Below, one piece after another: positions 8,374-17,869 of a DNA stretch of 64,000 nt (position 1 is its first letter; each line of letters opens with the position of its first letter). The notes beneath the pieces are model-generated. The model was given only the letters and a program-made list of their open reading frames with translations. It had not been told where the DNA came from and searched no databases. The DNA is taken from positions 39,333 through 103,332 of the forward strand of contig SVLS01000004.1 of NCBI GenBank assembly GCA_015067835.1. Reading direction: 5' to 3'. A program made the position numbers and the translations under genes. The DNA comes from Oscillospiraceae bacterium. Lineage in GTDB: Bacteria; Bacillota; Clostridia; Oscillospirales; Oscillospiraceae.

Positions 8374-9413
8374 TATCCCATTCCCTTCATAAAACAGATA
8401 GTGCTGATCAGATGCAAAAAGCAAACAGTTCCCACCATACCCAGCAGCAGACCCATGGCGGTTGAAAAATCATCAATCAGCTGGGATGCCTCCTTCATTC
8501 CAAACACAGCGCAAACAGACGCTGTAAGCTTCAGAAGCAGAAACTGGAAGCCCATTTGCAAAAAAGGTGAAATCCATATTCCCATAATTGCAAAAAGGCC
8601 ATAGACGCCCACTGCGTTTTTCATAACACCGACGCTGAGAACCACGGCCTCCGATGCATCGGACAAGATACCTCCTACCACGGGAACAACACCGGAAATG
8701 GTCAGCTTTGTCGCCTTAACGGCTGCCGCATCCGTCGTACCGGTGATGACTCCGGTAATGCCCATATAGCCTGTGAATACATACAGAATGGTTTTCAGCA
8801 TCCACGTCATCAGCCATTTGATGAAGTCCCGAAACTTTTTCAGAAGCTCCTCGCCGGTGGCGGCATTACCGATCGCCAACGCCAAATAGACATAGATAAG
8901 CGGCACAAGAATCTTACCTATCAGTGTACTGAGTACCGTATTGAATACTGCTGTTCCGGCATAGAGGGCTGTTGCACCGGTAGTTCCACCCTGCGCAGCC
9001 AATGCTGCTGTTATTACCGGCAAAAGGAGTTTACCGTATTCACTCAGCTCCTCCACCGTCCTGGCGCATAGGTTTATCATACTGTTGGCTTGTCCAAGTA
9101 AAATTGTTCCGATAGCCAAGGTGGAAACAAATTTCACCACCTCTTTGCTGTTGCCGGGCATTCCGTTAAAAAGCGATGCCATCAGCACGACTGCTATCAG
9201 CGCTAGGCAGGAACCGGCAGCTGCCGCCATCTCCGGCTGAAACTTCATAATGCCGTTTTTCAGCAGCTTCCACAGCCCTTGCCCAAAGCTTTCCGTCTGC
9301 GCCGGCATCAGCTCCTCTACCTCCGGTGGAGCGGTAGGCGGTGTGAATTCCATTGCAGCTACAGGGATAGCCAACAGAGTCAAAAGGGCCAACAGAATCA
9401 GAACTTTTCTCAT
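8373..9413 (-). CDS. spoIIIAE: stage III sporulation protein AE
   Basis: A 346-residue polytopic membrane protein with a cleavable-looking N-terminal signal (MRKVLILLALLTLLAIPVAA) and several hydrophobic helices between about 60 and 340. SpoIIIAE is the large multi-spanning component of the SpoIIIA-SpoIIQ complex needed for sigma-G activity in the engulfed forespore. Its ATG overlaps the spoIIIAD stop (ATGA). Confidence 0.93.
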   Translation of the reverse strand: MRKVLILLALLTLLAIPVAAMEFTPPTAPPEVEELMPAQTESFGQGLWKLLKNGIMKFQPEMAAAAGSCLALIAVVLMASLFNGMPGNSKEVVKFVSTLAIGTILLGQANSMINLCARTVEELSEYGKLLLPVITAALAAQGGTTGATALYAGTAVFNTVLSTLIGKILVPLIYVYLALAIGNAATGEELLKKFRDFIKWLMTWMLKTILYVFTGYMGITGVITGTTDAAAVKATKLTISGVVPVVGGILSDASEAVVLSVGVMKNAVGVYGLFAIMGIWISPFLQMGFQFLLLKLTASVCAVFGMKEASQLIDDFSTAMGLLLGMVGTVCFLHLISTICFMKGMG

Positions 9414-9805
9414 ACTTCCCCCAATATCTGCTGTATCAGCTGTATAAGACTATTCATAAGCGGAATCGACAGCCAAAGAATCGCAACGGAACCTAAAATC
9501 TGCATGGTCTTACTCAGCGCACCATTGCCGGCATCCGCGCAAATCAGCGATCCGATTTCCACGATCAATCCGATTCCCACCGCCTTGAGCATAATACTCA
9601 GCCATTCCGGCTGAAGGTTGCCTAGTGCCTGCAGTTGACGCAGTAAATCCAATACCGGCTCCAGGAAGCGAAAGGCAACGAGAATAATCAGGCAGCAAGC
9701 ACCGATGCTCAGAACCAGAGCATATTCCTTTCCCTGACGGGAGAGAATAATCCATAACACCACCGCTACCAGCATCCCGGCGACGGCCTGTAACAGCCAC
9801 CCCAT
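9410..9805 (-). CDS. spoIIIAD: stage III sporulation protein AD
   Basis: A 131-residue membrane protein with about four hydrophobic helices and the conserved segment beginning AVGIGLIVEIGSLICADAG. It is a small membrane subunit of the SpoIIIA complex. It overlaps spoIIIAC by one base (TGATG) and spoIIIAE by four. Confidence 0.93.
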   Translation of the reverse strand: MGWLLQAVAGMLVAVVLWIILSRQGKEYALVLSIGACCLIILVAFRFLEPVLDLLRQLQALGNLQPEWLSIMLKAVGIGLIVEIGSLICADAGNGALSKTMQILGSVAILWLSIPLMNSLIQLIQQILGEV

Positions 9806-9999
9806 CAGAATTGAAACAACGTCTTTACCAGGTCAAAAAGCTCTGAAATTTTATGGGCAATCATCATCAGAACCACCACAAGACCGGCAATCGTTGTCAT
9901 TGTAGCCTGCTCCTCACGACCGGAGCGGGACAATACCTGATTTAAAATCGAAACAATTATTCCAATGGCTGCAATCTTAAATATTAAATCAATATCCAT
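9805..9999 (-). CDS. spoIIIAC: stage III sporulation protein AC
   Basis: A 64-residue protein with two membrane helices, starting MDIDLIFKIAAIGIIV and containing NQVLSRSGREEQA, the conserved SpoIIIAC loop. The length matches the family (about 65 residues). An in-frame ATG at 10038 would add 13 residues overlapping spoIIIAB and is less likely. Confidence 0.92.
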   Translation of the reverse strand: MDIDLIFKIAAIGIIVSILNQVLSRSGREEQATMTTIAGLVVVLMMIAHKISELFDLVKTLFQF

Positions 10000-10001
10000 A
10001 G

Positions 10002-10511
10002 CTAAATCAATAATATCGTCAGCGCCGCACCGGCGCAAAATCCCAGCGTTTGATAATTACGAAGCCGTTGTGGCTGATGATGCTCCAGAACCTCCAGCTG
10101 TCCCTGACAAGACTTTTTACACCGCTCCAGACTCGTTAGTTGTCCTTGCAAGTCAAACCGCCCCAAGGTCTGTCCAAGTGCCTGCAGTTGAGATGCCGCA
10201 TATCGCGGAAGCTTTGCTGTCACTTTTAAAGCCGATACCGTACATGTCCCCACATCCGCAGATTCCAGCTTGTCCAACACATCCGCAAGATTGCAAAAAT
10301 ATGTACTTACGCTTCCGTCGGTCTTATCCCCTGCAAACCGGCATAAATCCGGCAAGGGAGGCAAACGGTATTCCAATTCACAAATCATTACATCCATCGC
10401 CTTTACAAGCTGATGCAGCGCTGCCACCTCTTTACGGTAGTTCATTGCCAGCATCAACCCGTAGCCGCCACAGCCCAGCAAAATCAAAATCGAACCAATC
10501 AGCTTTATCAA
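10002..10511 (-). CDS. spoIIIAB: stage III sporulation protein AB (TTG start)
   Basis: A 169-residue protein with N- and C-terminal membrane helices flanking a cytoplasmic helical domain, resembling type II/IV secretion F-domain proteins. Its opening, LIKLIGSILILLGCGGYG, is family-typical but has no ATG. A TTG at 10511 lies ten bases after AAAGG and five bases after the spoIIIAA stop, giving close to the Bacillus length of 171. The longer frame back to 10664 runs inside spoIIIAA and is an artefact. Confidence 0.9.
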   Translation of the reverse strand: MIKLIGSILILLGCGGYGLMLAMNYRKEVAALHQLVKAMDVMICELEYRLPPLPDLCRFAGDKTDGSVSTYFCNLADVLDKLESADVGTCTVSALKVTAKLPRYAASQLQALGQTLGRFDLQGQLTSLERCKKSCQGQLEVLEHHQPQRLRNYQTLGFCAGAALTILLI

Positions 10512-10515
10512 GACC

Positions 10516-11343
10516 TTACATCCTTTCCATTCGCCACGACTTGTCCCGTCGCAGTACCAATGCCTGTGTAAACAATCCGCTTTCCGCCAAGGGGGTGTAC
10601 ACGCGACGCCGCCGCAAATCCTCACAGTCTGCTGCATGCGCCGTTGCAAGCAAATCCACACCACACCAGGCTGCTTGCAGCAGTGCCTTACAATCCTGCT
10701 CTGCTGTTATCTCGTCAACAGCAATACATCCCGGGCCCATTGTGCGCAAGGCCATCTCAATGCCCTGAATCTTGCTGCAGCCGGTCAAAATATCCGTCCT
10801 CTTGCCTGGCTCAAAAATATCGCCGGGAGGAAACAGTTCCCCACGCTCGTCCACCACACTAACTGCCGTTCCTGAATCCGAACGGGTACGGATAATGTCC
10901 CGCAGCAAGGTGGTTTTCCCCGCACCCGGCGGTCCGAGAATCAACAGCGAATGCTGCATTGGTGCACCTTTGCCGATCCCGGTAAATGACCTTGCAACAC
11001 GGATACATAACGAACGGACAGATCGAATGCCGGTAACTTGTCCACCTTGAACCACGCACTCCCCGCAAATACCGATACGATGCCCGCCAGCTGCCGTTAA
11101 ATAGCCCTGTGAAGACGTGGCGGCAGACCATGGAGAATATCGGCTGGCGGTATTTACCGTATAGTGCAGGTCCTCCGTTGTTGTGATTACTGAAAGGATG
11201 GTGGATTTTCCACAAATCCGCAGCTCTACCGGCTGTCCCAGCCGCAATCGTAATTCCTCCAGGTGTTCCTTCCCCAGCCTGTCCACTTCCTTGCGCAGTC
11301 TTGCCGGCACGACAGACAAAAATGCCTCCCACGCACATTTCAT
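10516..11343 (-). CDS. spoIIIAA: stage III sporulation protein AA (ATPase)
   Basis: A 275-residue secretion-type ATPase and the energy-providing subunit of the SpoIIIA complex. The Walker A motif is GPPGAGKTTLL (about residue 144) and a Walker B-like stretch is GCIAVDEI. The ATG at 11343 is seven bases after GGAG; the GTG and ATG at 11352 and 11349 are too close to it. It is the first gene of the operon, with a sigma-E-like promoter just upstream. Confidence 0.94.
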   Translation of the reverse strand: MKCAWEAFLSVVPARLRKEVDRLGKEHLEELRLRLGQPVELRICGKSTILSVITTTEDLHYTVNTASRYSPWSAATSSQGYLTAAGGHRIGICGECVVQGGQVTGIRSVRSLCIRVARSFTGIGKGAPMQHSLLILGPPGAGKTTLLRDIIRTRSDSGTAVSVVDERGELFPPGDIFEPGKRTDILTGCSKIQGIEMALRTMGPGCIAVDEITAEQDCKALLQAAWCGVDLLATAHAADCEDLRRRRVYTPLAESGLFTQALVLRRDKSWRMERM

Positions 11344-11361
11344 TTGCATCACTCCTACCCA

Positions 11362-11389
11362 AGACTATGCGGCTATTTCACCGTTATGC
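11362..11389 (-). promoter_or_regulatory. sigma-E-like promoter of the spoIIIA operon
   Basis: On the minus strand GCATAAC (11389-11383), 13 bp, then CATAGTCT (11369-11362). This resembles the sigma-E pattern (ATA-type -35, CATACAAT-type -10). spoIIIA is a known mother-cell sigma-E operon, which supports the reading. Confidence 0.55.
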
Positions 11390-11390
11390 C

Positions 11391-11425
11391 AAATAAAAAT
11401 CCCACTGCAATACTCTGCAGTGGGA
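11391..11425 (-). terminator. terminator downstream of polC
   Basis: TCCCACTGCA (11400-11409) pairs perfectly with TGCAGTGGGA (11416-11425). On the minus strand ATTTTTATT follows. It separates the polC operon from spoIIIA. Confidence 0.9.
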
Positions 11426-11432
11426 TTTTACA

Positions 11433-14400
11433 TTAAAACAGGCTAACCTGACTGGTGTCCGGAAGGTCGCCAAAGGCACCTCCGTCCTTTAACATTTGGA
11501 TATGAGTCTTAGATACCTTGGGACAGGCCGCTGCAACCTCTTCAATGGACAGGAAGGTTTTTCCCTCCCGGCCGCGAACCAAATCCTGTGCTGCACTTTC
11601 GCCCAAGCCGGATACAGCCACAAAGGGTGGGCGTATTTTTCCGTCCTCCACTAAGAATCTGGTCGCATCGCTCTTATACAAATCAATCGGCAGAAACTCG
11701 AAGCCGCGAAGATAGAACTCATAGGCAACTTCCAAAGTAGTGAGCAAATCCTCATCCTTATCTGTGGCGTCTTCATTGTTGTCAATGGCTTCTATATGCG
11801 CCTTGACCGCATCCATACCCTGGGTCATCATCATCGCATCAAATCCTCCCTTTTGGCTGCGGCGGTAGAAATATGCCGCATAAAATGCCAGGGGATGATA
11901 CACCTTAAACCAGGCAATACGGAATGCCATCATAACGTAGGCAACGGCGTGAGCCTTTGGGAAAAGATATTTGATCTTCTTGCAGGACCCAATATACCAG
12001 TCAGGCACGCCGGCATCCTTCATTTCCTGCTCCGCCCCGTCCGGAAGTCCCTTGCCCTTACGCACCATCTCCATAATTTTGAAGGCACGCTTTTCCGGCA
12101 GACCCATGGAAATCAGATACAGCATAATGTCATCACGACAGCCGATGGTTCCGTCCACAGTAGTGGTCTTGGAGGTAATCAAATCCCGGGCATTGCCCAA
12201 CCACACATCCGTACCGTGGGTATAGCCGGAAATCTGAACCAGGAAGTCGAACTTTGTCGGCATCGTATCCAGAAGAACACCACGGGTAAACCGGGTGTTG
12301 AACTCCGGGACAGCGACCGCGCCGGTGGGACCTAAGATAGGGTCATTCTCGTATCCAAGAACCTTAGACGAGGTGAAGATAGACATTGTATTGGCATCAT
12401 CCAACGGAATGCTCTTGGCATCAACACCGGTGATGTCCTCCATATAGCGAATCATCGTGGGATCATCGTGACCCAGCATATCCAGCTTCAGGAGGTTTTC
12501 CTCCATGGAGTGATATTCAAAATGGGTGGTAATCTGGTCTGAATTGGGATCATCCGCTGGGTGCTGAACCGGGCAGAAATCCCAGATCTCATTTTCCTGC
12601 GGAATAACCACCAAGCCGCCGGGGTGTTGTCCCGTGGTGCGCCGAACACCCACGCAACCGCTGGCAAGACGGTTCTCCTCCGCCTTGGAAACAGCCATAT
12701 TCCGCTCAGACAAATACTTTTTCACATATCCGAAGGCAGTCTTCTCCGCAACCGTACCGATGGTGCCTGCGCGGAACACATGGGAACGACCAAACATTTC
12801 CACACAATAGGCGTGAGCATTGGCCTGATATTCACCGGAGAAGTTCAAGTCAATATCGGGAACCTTGTCGCCTCCAAAGCCCAGGAATGTCTCAAAGGGA
12901 ATATTAAATCCGTCCTTCTCCATTTTTGTACCGCAAAGTGGGCATTCCCTGTCCGGCAAGTCCGCACCGCAGTTAAATTCCTTCGGCACATCCAAAATGG
13001 TGTGCTTGCACGCCGGGTTTGGACAGCGGTAATGGGGTGGGAAGGAATTAACCTCCGTGATACCGGACATATAAGCAACGATGGAAGAACCAACCGAGCC
13101 ACGGGAGCCAACCAAATAGCCATGCTCCAGAGAGTTCTGAACCAGCTTCTGCGCCGACATATAAATCACATCATAGTGACAGGAAATAATGTCGTGAAGC
13201 TCCGTTTCCACACGCTTGACCATCAGCTCCGGCGGGTTCTCACCGTACAGACGGTGGAATTTGGTATAGACCAAATTCTTCAGATCCTCTACGGAATTCT
13301 CAATCTTCGGTGCAAACAGATTATGGGGCACCGGGCGCAGGTATTCCACCATATCCGCAATCAGGTTGGTATTGGTCACCACAACCTCATAAGCCTTTTC
13401 TGCTCCCAAATAGGAGAATTCCTCCAACATATCGTCGGTAGTACGGAAATACAGCGGATTATCCCGGTCGCAGTCGTCAAAGCCCTTTGTGGCCAACAAA
13501 ATGTGACGGAATATTTCATCTTCCGGATTCAGGAAGTGTACATCGCCTGTAGCTACAACGGGAATATTCAATTCCTCACCGATTCTAACGATGGTACGGT
13601 TGTAATTGCGAAGCTCCTCATCATCCTTTGCAAGACCCTTTGCAATCATAAAACGGTTGTTGGCAAGGGGCTGAATCTCCAAGAAATCGTAAAAAGAGGC
13701 AATTCGCTTAATTTCCTCATCGCTTTTCCGGGCGTAAACCGCTTGGAAAAGTTCGCCGGCCTCACAGGCAGAGCCAACAATCAGCCCCTCCCGCAATTCC
13801 ATCAGCTCGGATTTGGGAATTCTGGGAACACCCCGCTTAAAATGTTCCAGATTTGCATTGGAAATCAAATGATACAGATTTCTCAAGCCTTGCTGATTCT
13901 TTGCAAAGAGAATGATATGTCTTGCGTGGCGGTTGTCAATTCTCCCCTTCGCCCGTAAAGACATCATCAGCGGATTGATTTCCTGCAGGGTATAGATTTG
14001 ATGTTCTTCCTCCAGCTTCCGCAGAAGTCGATCCATAATCATACCGCAGGTAAGCGCATCATCCCCTGCCCGATGATGCTGAAAATCAGGCAGGCTCAGC
14101 GCATTGGCCACAATATCCAGCTTGAACTTATTCAGCTGGGGCAAAAGATTCTGAGACAAAATCAGGGTGTCAGCCGCAGTAAAGGTGTATGGTAAGCCAA
14201 GTTTTTCACAGGCCGCCCGTATAAAACCCGTGTCGAAATCGGAATTGTGGGCAACCAGAACGCGATCTCCCACAAATTCCAGGAATTTGGGAAGAACCTC
14301 CTCAATCGTCGGTGCTCCTACCAGCATACTGTCTGTAATGCCGGTCAGCTCCACGATTTTAGGATCAAGCTTCCGACCGGGGGCAACAAAAGTCTGAAAG

Positions 14401-15746
14401 CGTTCCATCTCCTGACCGTTTGCCATTATCACAGCGCCGATTTCAATGATGGTATCTGTCCGGGAGGACAAACCCGTTGTTTCCAAATCAAAGGCCACAT
14501 ATTCACCGTCAAAGGGCATATCCTTCGTGCCGTGAACGACGATTCGGTCATCCACATCATTGACAAAGTAGCCCTCGCAGCCATAGAGAACCTTAAACGG
14601 CTCGTCTGTTCCCGCAACCGTTAACGGTCCTTTTCTCGTTTCTACAGTATGCAGCGCATCCGTAAAGGACTGACAACAGCCGTGATCCGTAATGGCAATC
14701 GCCTTATGACCCCACGCCGCCGCTTGCTTAACTGCAGCATCCGTTTGGGTCAATGCATCCATACTGCTCATTGTAGTATGTAAATGAAGCTCTACCCGCT
14801 TATCTCCAGTCGCTTTGTCCACGCGCTTCGGCAACGAACCAGGCATAATGGCATAGGGTTTGAGAATCATCTCATTATCGAACTGATTGATCATCAGTTT
14901 GCCCTGAACACGAAGCACCGAGCCTTCTTTTACATTCTCAAGAATGGACTTTGCTTCATTGGCTTCCATAAACCGGTTGATCCGTACCGAACCGGTATAG
15001 TCCGTCATATCAAAATTGATAACCCAGGCATTACGCTTCTTCAGTTCCTTATGGTCAACTGCAAATACCTTTCCCTCGACAACAACATTTGCCATATCGA
15101 GATTCAGCTGACGCATCGGTGTTACATTCCCCTTGAAGGGCTTGCCATAAATCGTGCTTGCATTTGCTTTTGCCTGAGTCTCCTGCTTTTGCTGTGCAGA
15201 TACAGTGGGAAGTTCCGCAATCATATCCCCACGCATTTTTTCCATAGCATCAAAAAGTGCCTTGCCTTCCAATGCGTTTCCGGCTTCAATCGTCACCGTA
15301 ACCGGCGTGCCGAACTGTTCAGACAGCTTCGTCTGAACGCTGGGAATGCACTTTTGCAACGCTTTTTTTCCGTTTGCAACCAGAGAAATGGTCAGATTTG
15401 CCCCTTCCCAGCTCCATGTTGCACCTGCCAGCGAGCCACGGGTTGTGGAATCCTCGTTCAGGAACATATCCCGCAAATCTTCCGTGTCCATAAAAGGAAG
15501 CTGCTCCGGCGGATAAACAGCGTTAATCTCCAAAGCCTTCAAATCATATATTTCGCAAATTCCCTGTGCAACCTCATTGAGCTGACGGCGGCTGATGTAA
15601 TGCTCACAGGAAATCATAATATCAATTTTACGGGCAGCTACGTTCAAATCAGCTGCAACAATGGCCGCCTGAGAAATCGCATTGTACAGCGACTCAGGCG
15701 GCTCATAGTCCGAAAACATATTCAGCAAATAGGTTTTCTCGTTCAT
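11433..15746 (-). CDS. polC: DNA polymerase III alpha subunit, Gram-positive PolC
   Basis: The 1437-residue replicative polymerase of Firmicutes. Domains in order: N-terminal region; OB fold (about 230-320); PHP domain (VELHLHTTMSSMDALTQ, about 340) split by the DEDD 3'-5' exonuclease (YVAFDLETTGLSSRTD, about 420); a four-Cys zinc element (CPNPACKH ... CPLCGTKM); and the polymerase core with catalytic PDIDLNFSGEY (about 970). Length is normal and the frame intact. It is the last gene of the pyrH operon, seven bases after ispG. Confidence 0.97.
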   Translation of the reverse strand: MNEKTYLLNMFSDYEPPESLYNAISQAAIVAADLNVAARKIDIMISCEHYISRRQLNEVAQGICEIYDLKALEINAVYPPEQLPFMDTEDLRDMFLNEDSTTRGSLAGATWSWEGANLTISLVANGKKALQKCIPSVQTKLSEQFGTPVTVTIEAGNALEGKALFDAMEKMRGDMIAELPTVSAQQKQETQAKANASTIYGKPFKGNVTPMRQLNLDMANVVVEGKVFAVDHKELKKRNAWVINFDMTDYTGSVRINRFMEANEAKSILENVKEGSVLRVQGKLMINQFDNEMILKPYAIMPGSLPKRVDKATGDKRVELHLHTTMSSMDALTQTDAAVKQAAAWGHKAIAITDHGCCQSFTDALHTVETRKGPLTVAGTDEPFKVLYGCEGYFVNDVDDRIVVHGTKDMPFDGEYVAFDLETTGLSSRTDTIIEIGAVIMANGQEMERFQTFVAPGRKLDPKIVELTGITDSMLVGAPTIEEVLPKFLEFVGDRVLVAHNSDFDTGFIRAACEKLGLPYTFTAADTLILSQNLLPQLNKFKLDIVANALSLPDFQHHRAGDDALTCGMIMDRLLRKLEEEHQIYTLQEINPLMMSLRAKGRIDNRHARHIILFAKNQQGLRNLYHLISNANLEHFKRGVPRIPKSELMELREGLIVGSACEAGELFQAVYARKSDEEIKRIASFYDFLEIQPLANNRFMIAKGLAKDDEELRNYNRTIVRIGEELNIPVVATGDVHFLNPEDEIFRHILLATKGFDDCDRDNPLYFRTTDDMLEEFSYLGAEKAYEVVVTNTNLIADMVEYLRPVPHNLFAPKIENSVEDLKNLVYTKFHRLYGENPPELMVKRVETELHDIISCHYDVIYMSAQKLVQNSLEHGYLVGSRGSVGSSIVAYMSGITEVNSFPPHYRCPNPACKHTILDVPKEFNCGADLPDRECPLCGTKMEKDGFNIPFETFLGFGGDKVPDIDLNFSGEYQANAHAYCVEMFGRSHVFRAGTIGTVAEKTAFGYVKKYLSERNMAVSKAEENRLASGCVGVRRTTGQHPGGLVVIPQENEIWDFCPVQHPADDPNSDQITTHFEYHSMEENLLKLDMLGHDDPTMIRYMEDITGVDAKSIPLDDANTMSIFTSSKVLGYENDPILGPTGAVAVPEFNTRFTRGVLLDTMPTKFDFLVQISGYTHGTDVWLGNARDLITSKTTTVDGTIGCRDDIMLYLISMGLPEKRAFKIMEMVRKGKGLPDGAEQEMKDAGVPDWYIGSCKKIKYLFPKAHAVAYVMMAFRIAWFKVYHPLAFYAAYFYRRSQKGGFDAMMMTQGMDAVKAHIEAIDNNEDATDKDEDLLTTLEVAYEFYLRGFEFLPIDLYKSDATRFLVEDGKIRPPFVAVSGLGESAAQDLVRGREGKTFLSIEEVAAACPKVSKTHIQMLKDGGAFGDLPDTSQVSLF

Positions 15747-15753
15747 ACTACTC

Positions 15754-16791
15754 CTACATTTTCTCTATTCTCTCCAGTAATGCCGGGAGTAATTCTTCAT
15801 AGGGAAGCTTTGCAACCTGCTCTCCCTTTTCGAAAATCATACCCCAGCCATCGCCACCGGCGATGCCAATGTCCGCTTCTCTGGCCTCTCCCGGACCGTT
15901 AACAACGCAGCCCATCACCGCAACCGTAATGGGTTTATTGCAATTCTTCAGCGCCTCGTCAACCTGATTGACCAGACCGATTAAGTCAATGCTTGTTCGG
16001 CCGCAGGTGGGACAGGAAATGATATTCACTCCGGAAGCACGCACCCCGGCAGCCTTCAGAATGTCCTTAGCCGCATATACTTCCTGAACCGGGTCGTCTG
16101 TCAGGCTGACCCGGATGGTATCGCCGATTCCATCCAAAAGCAGGGCTCCAATGCCCATAGCCGATTTGATCATCCCCATTTTAACCGGTCCGGTTTCCGT
16201 GACGCCGATGTGAAGCGGATAATCACACTTGCTGCGAAATTCTCTGCAAGCCTCCACCATTGTGGAAACCGTGGAGGATTTGATGGACACGCAGGTGTCA
16301 TAGAAACCGAAATCCTCAAGAAGGTGCAAATGCTCAAAAGCGCTTTCCACCAGTGCTTGTGCCGTGGGGTGACCGTATTTTTCCAGCAAACGCTTGTCAA
16401 GGCTTCCTCCATTGACGCCAATGCGAATGGGGATATGCCTTTCTGTGCAGACATCTACCACCGCTTTTACCCGATCGCGACCACCGATGTTGCCGGGGTT
16501 GATGCGGATTTTGGAAGCACCGGCTTCCGCTGCCGCAATGGCAAGCTTATAGTCGAAGTGAATGTCCGCAACCAAAGGAAGCGGGCTTTCCTTGCAAATT
16601 AAAGCAAAGCCACGGGCAGCCTCCATATTCTGAACAGACAACCTGGCAATTTCGCAGCCAGCTGCCTTCAACCCACGAAGCTGCGCCAGAGAAGCGTCAA
16701 CATCCGTTGTCTTGGTGTTCAGCATAGACTGGATGACTACCGGCGCACCACCGCCAATGGTCACATTGCCAACTTGAATCTGTCTCGTCAT
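15754..16791 (-). CDS. ispG: 4-hydroxy-3-methylbut-2-en-1-yl diphosphate synthase
   Basis: A 345-residue IspG/GcpE, the iron-sulfur enzyme that reduces MEcPP to HMBPP in the MEP isoprenoid pathway. The TIM-barrel part starts RQIQVGNVTIGGGAPVVIQS. The C-terminal cluster-binding part has CPTCGRT and GCVVNGPGEA, supplying the three cluster cysteines. It is compactly linked with dxr (same pathway), rseP and polC. Confidence 0.96.
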   Translation of the reverse strand: MTRQIQVGNVTIGGGAPVVIQSMLNTKTTDVDASLAQLRGLKAAGCEIARLSVQNMEAARGFALICKESPLPLVADIHFDYKLAIAAAEAGASKIRINPGNIGGRDRVKAVVDVCTERHIPIRIGVNGGSLDKRLLEKYGHPTAQALVESAFEHLHLLEDFGFYDTCVSIKSSTVSTMVEACREFRSKCDYPLHIGVTETGPVKMGMIKSAMGIGALLLDGIGDTIRVSLTDDPVQEVYAAKDILKAAGVRASGVNIISCPTCGRTSIDLIGLVNQVDEALKNCNKPITVAVMGCVVNGPGEAREADIGIAGGDGWGMIFEKGEQVAKLPYEELLPALLERIEKM

Positions 16792-16796
16792 CGTTT

Positions 16797-17861
16797 CTAC
16801 CCCTTAAAAATAACGAAAATATCCTTGAATATGATAAATGCCATAAATACCAGCAGCAGAATCATACCTCCTGCGTGGATATAGCTCTCAACCTTGGGAT
16901 TGACAGGCTTTTTCGTAATCTTCGCAATCGGCGTCGTGATAAGCAACGCAAGCACCCGTCCACCATCCAGTGCAGGAATGGGCAACATATTCATAATGCC
17001 AAGGTTAATGGCAATAAAACCGCCAAAATAGAGCATATTCAGCACGGCGCTCCACCAGGTTTCAGAAGCATTTGCCATATCGTTCATCATTCCAACAATG
17101 CCAACAGGACCGCTCATATCACTGATGCTGGCCTGCCCTGTAAGCAACATTCCAAGACTCTGCCATATCATCGTTGCGAAGTTGATGCAGTCATTCCAGG
17201 AATGTGTAATCACCTCGCCAAAGGATAACCTTCTTGTTTTCCAAGTCACCCCATAGAATTGACCTGCCTTGCCTTCATCATCCTCCGGAAATTCCCGGAG
17301 CTCAAAGGTCACATCTTCAAGCAGCAGCTCTTTGCCATCCCGCAGTACCAGCACATCGAACTCTTGAGCACCCTCATTGCCAGCAAGAACCACATCAAAA
17401 TCAGAAGTATCATCAATGGTATATTCATCAATTTGCAAAATCAGATCATTGGGCTGCAGACCGCCTTCCTGGGCAAGAGAACTGCCGGTACGCAAACTGT
17501 CAACCTGAGGCATAGGTGCCATAATAAAAGAATTGACCAGCACCACAATCAGGAAGCCAACAATCAGATTCATCACAGAGCCGGCGACCAAAATAATCAG
17601 CCGCTTCCACCACGGTGCTTTCTGGAAGGAGCGGGGACTGTCTGTGTCCTCATTTTCCCCTTCCATGGCGCAATAACCACCAATGGGAATACAGCGGATG
17701 GAATACAGGGTCTCCCCTTTTTGCTTTTTCCAGATAGCAGGACCCATGAAAATTGCAAATTCATTTACCTTCACGCCGGACATTTTTGCTGTGATAAAAT
17801 GTCCAAACTCGTGAATAAAGATAAGAAAGCTAAAGATTAGTATCGCGAAAATAATGTTCAT
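16797..17861 (-). CDS. rseP: RIP site-2 metalloprotease RseP
   Basis: A 354-residue intramembrane zinc protease. The first membrane segment contains the catalytic HEFGH (about residue 17). A PDZ domain with LAQEGGLQPNDLILQID occupies about 125-190, and the last helices hold NMLPIPALDGGR, the third zinc ligand motif. It probably processes anti-sigma factors. The ATG at 17861 follows GAGG; the TTG at 17873 would overlap dxr more. The dxr-rseP-ispG order is conserved in Firmicutes. Confidence 0.95.
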   Translation of the reverse strand: MNIIFAILIFSFLIFIHEFGHFITAKMSGVKVNEFAIFMGPAIWKKQKGETLYSIRCIPIGGYCAMEGENEDTDSPRSFQKAPWWKRLIILVAGSVMNLIVGFLIVVLVNSFIMAPMPQVDSLRTGSSLAQEGGLQPNDLILQIDEYTIDDTSDFDVVLAGNEGAQEFDVLVLRDGKELLLEDVTFELREFPEDDEGKAGQFYGVTWKTRRLSFGEVITHSWNDCINFATMIWQSLGMLLTGQASISDMSGPVGIVGMMNDMANASETWWSAVLNMLYFGGFIAINLGIMNMLPIPALDGGRVLALLITTPIAKITKKPVNPKVESYIHAGGMILLLVFMAFIIFKDIFVIFKG

Positions 17862-17869
17862 ATACAGCC

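Noticed and set aside
10516..10664. A longer N-terminus for spoIIIAB
   Set aside because: The extra 51 codons lie entirely within spoIIIAA in another frame; the TTG at 10511 gives the family length.
12561..13958. A 465-codon plus-strand open frame inside polC
   Set aside because: polC is intact on the other strand with all domains; the antisense frame shows no recognisable motif and no ribosome-binding site.
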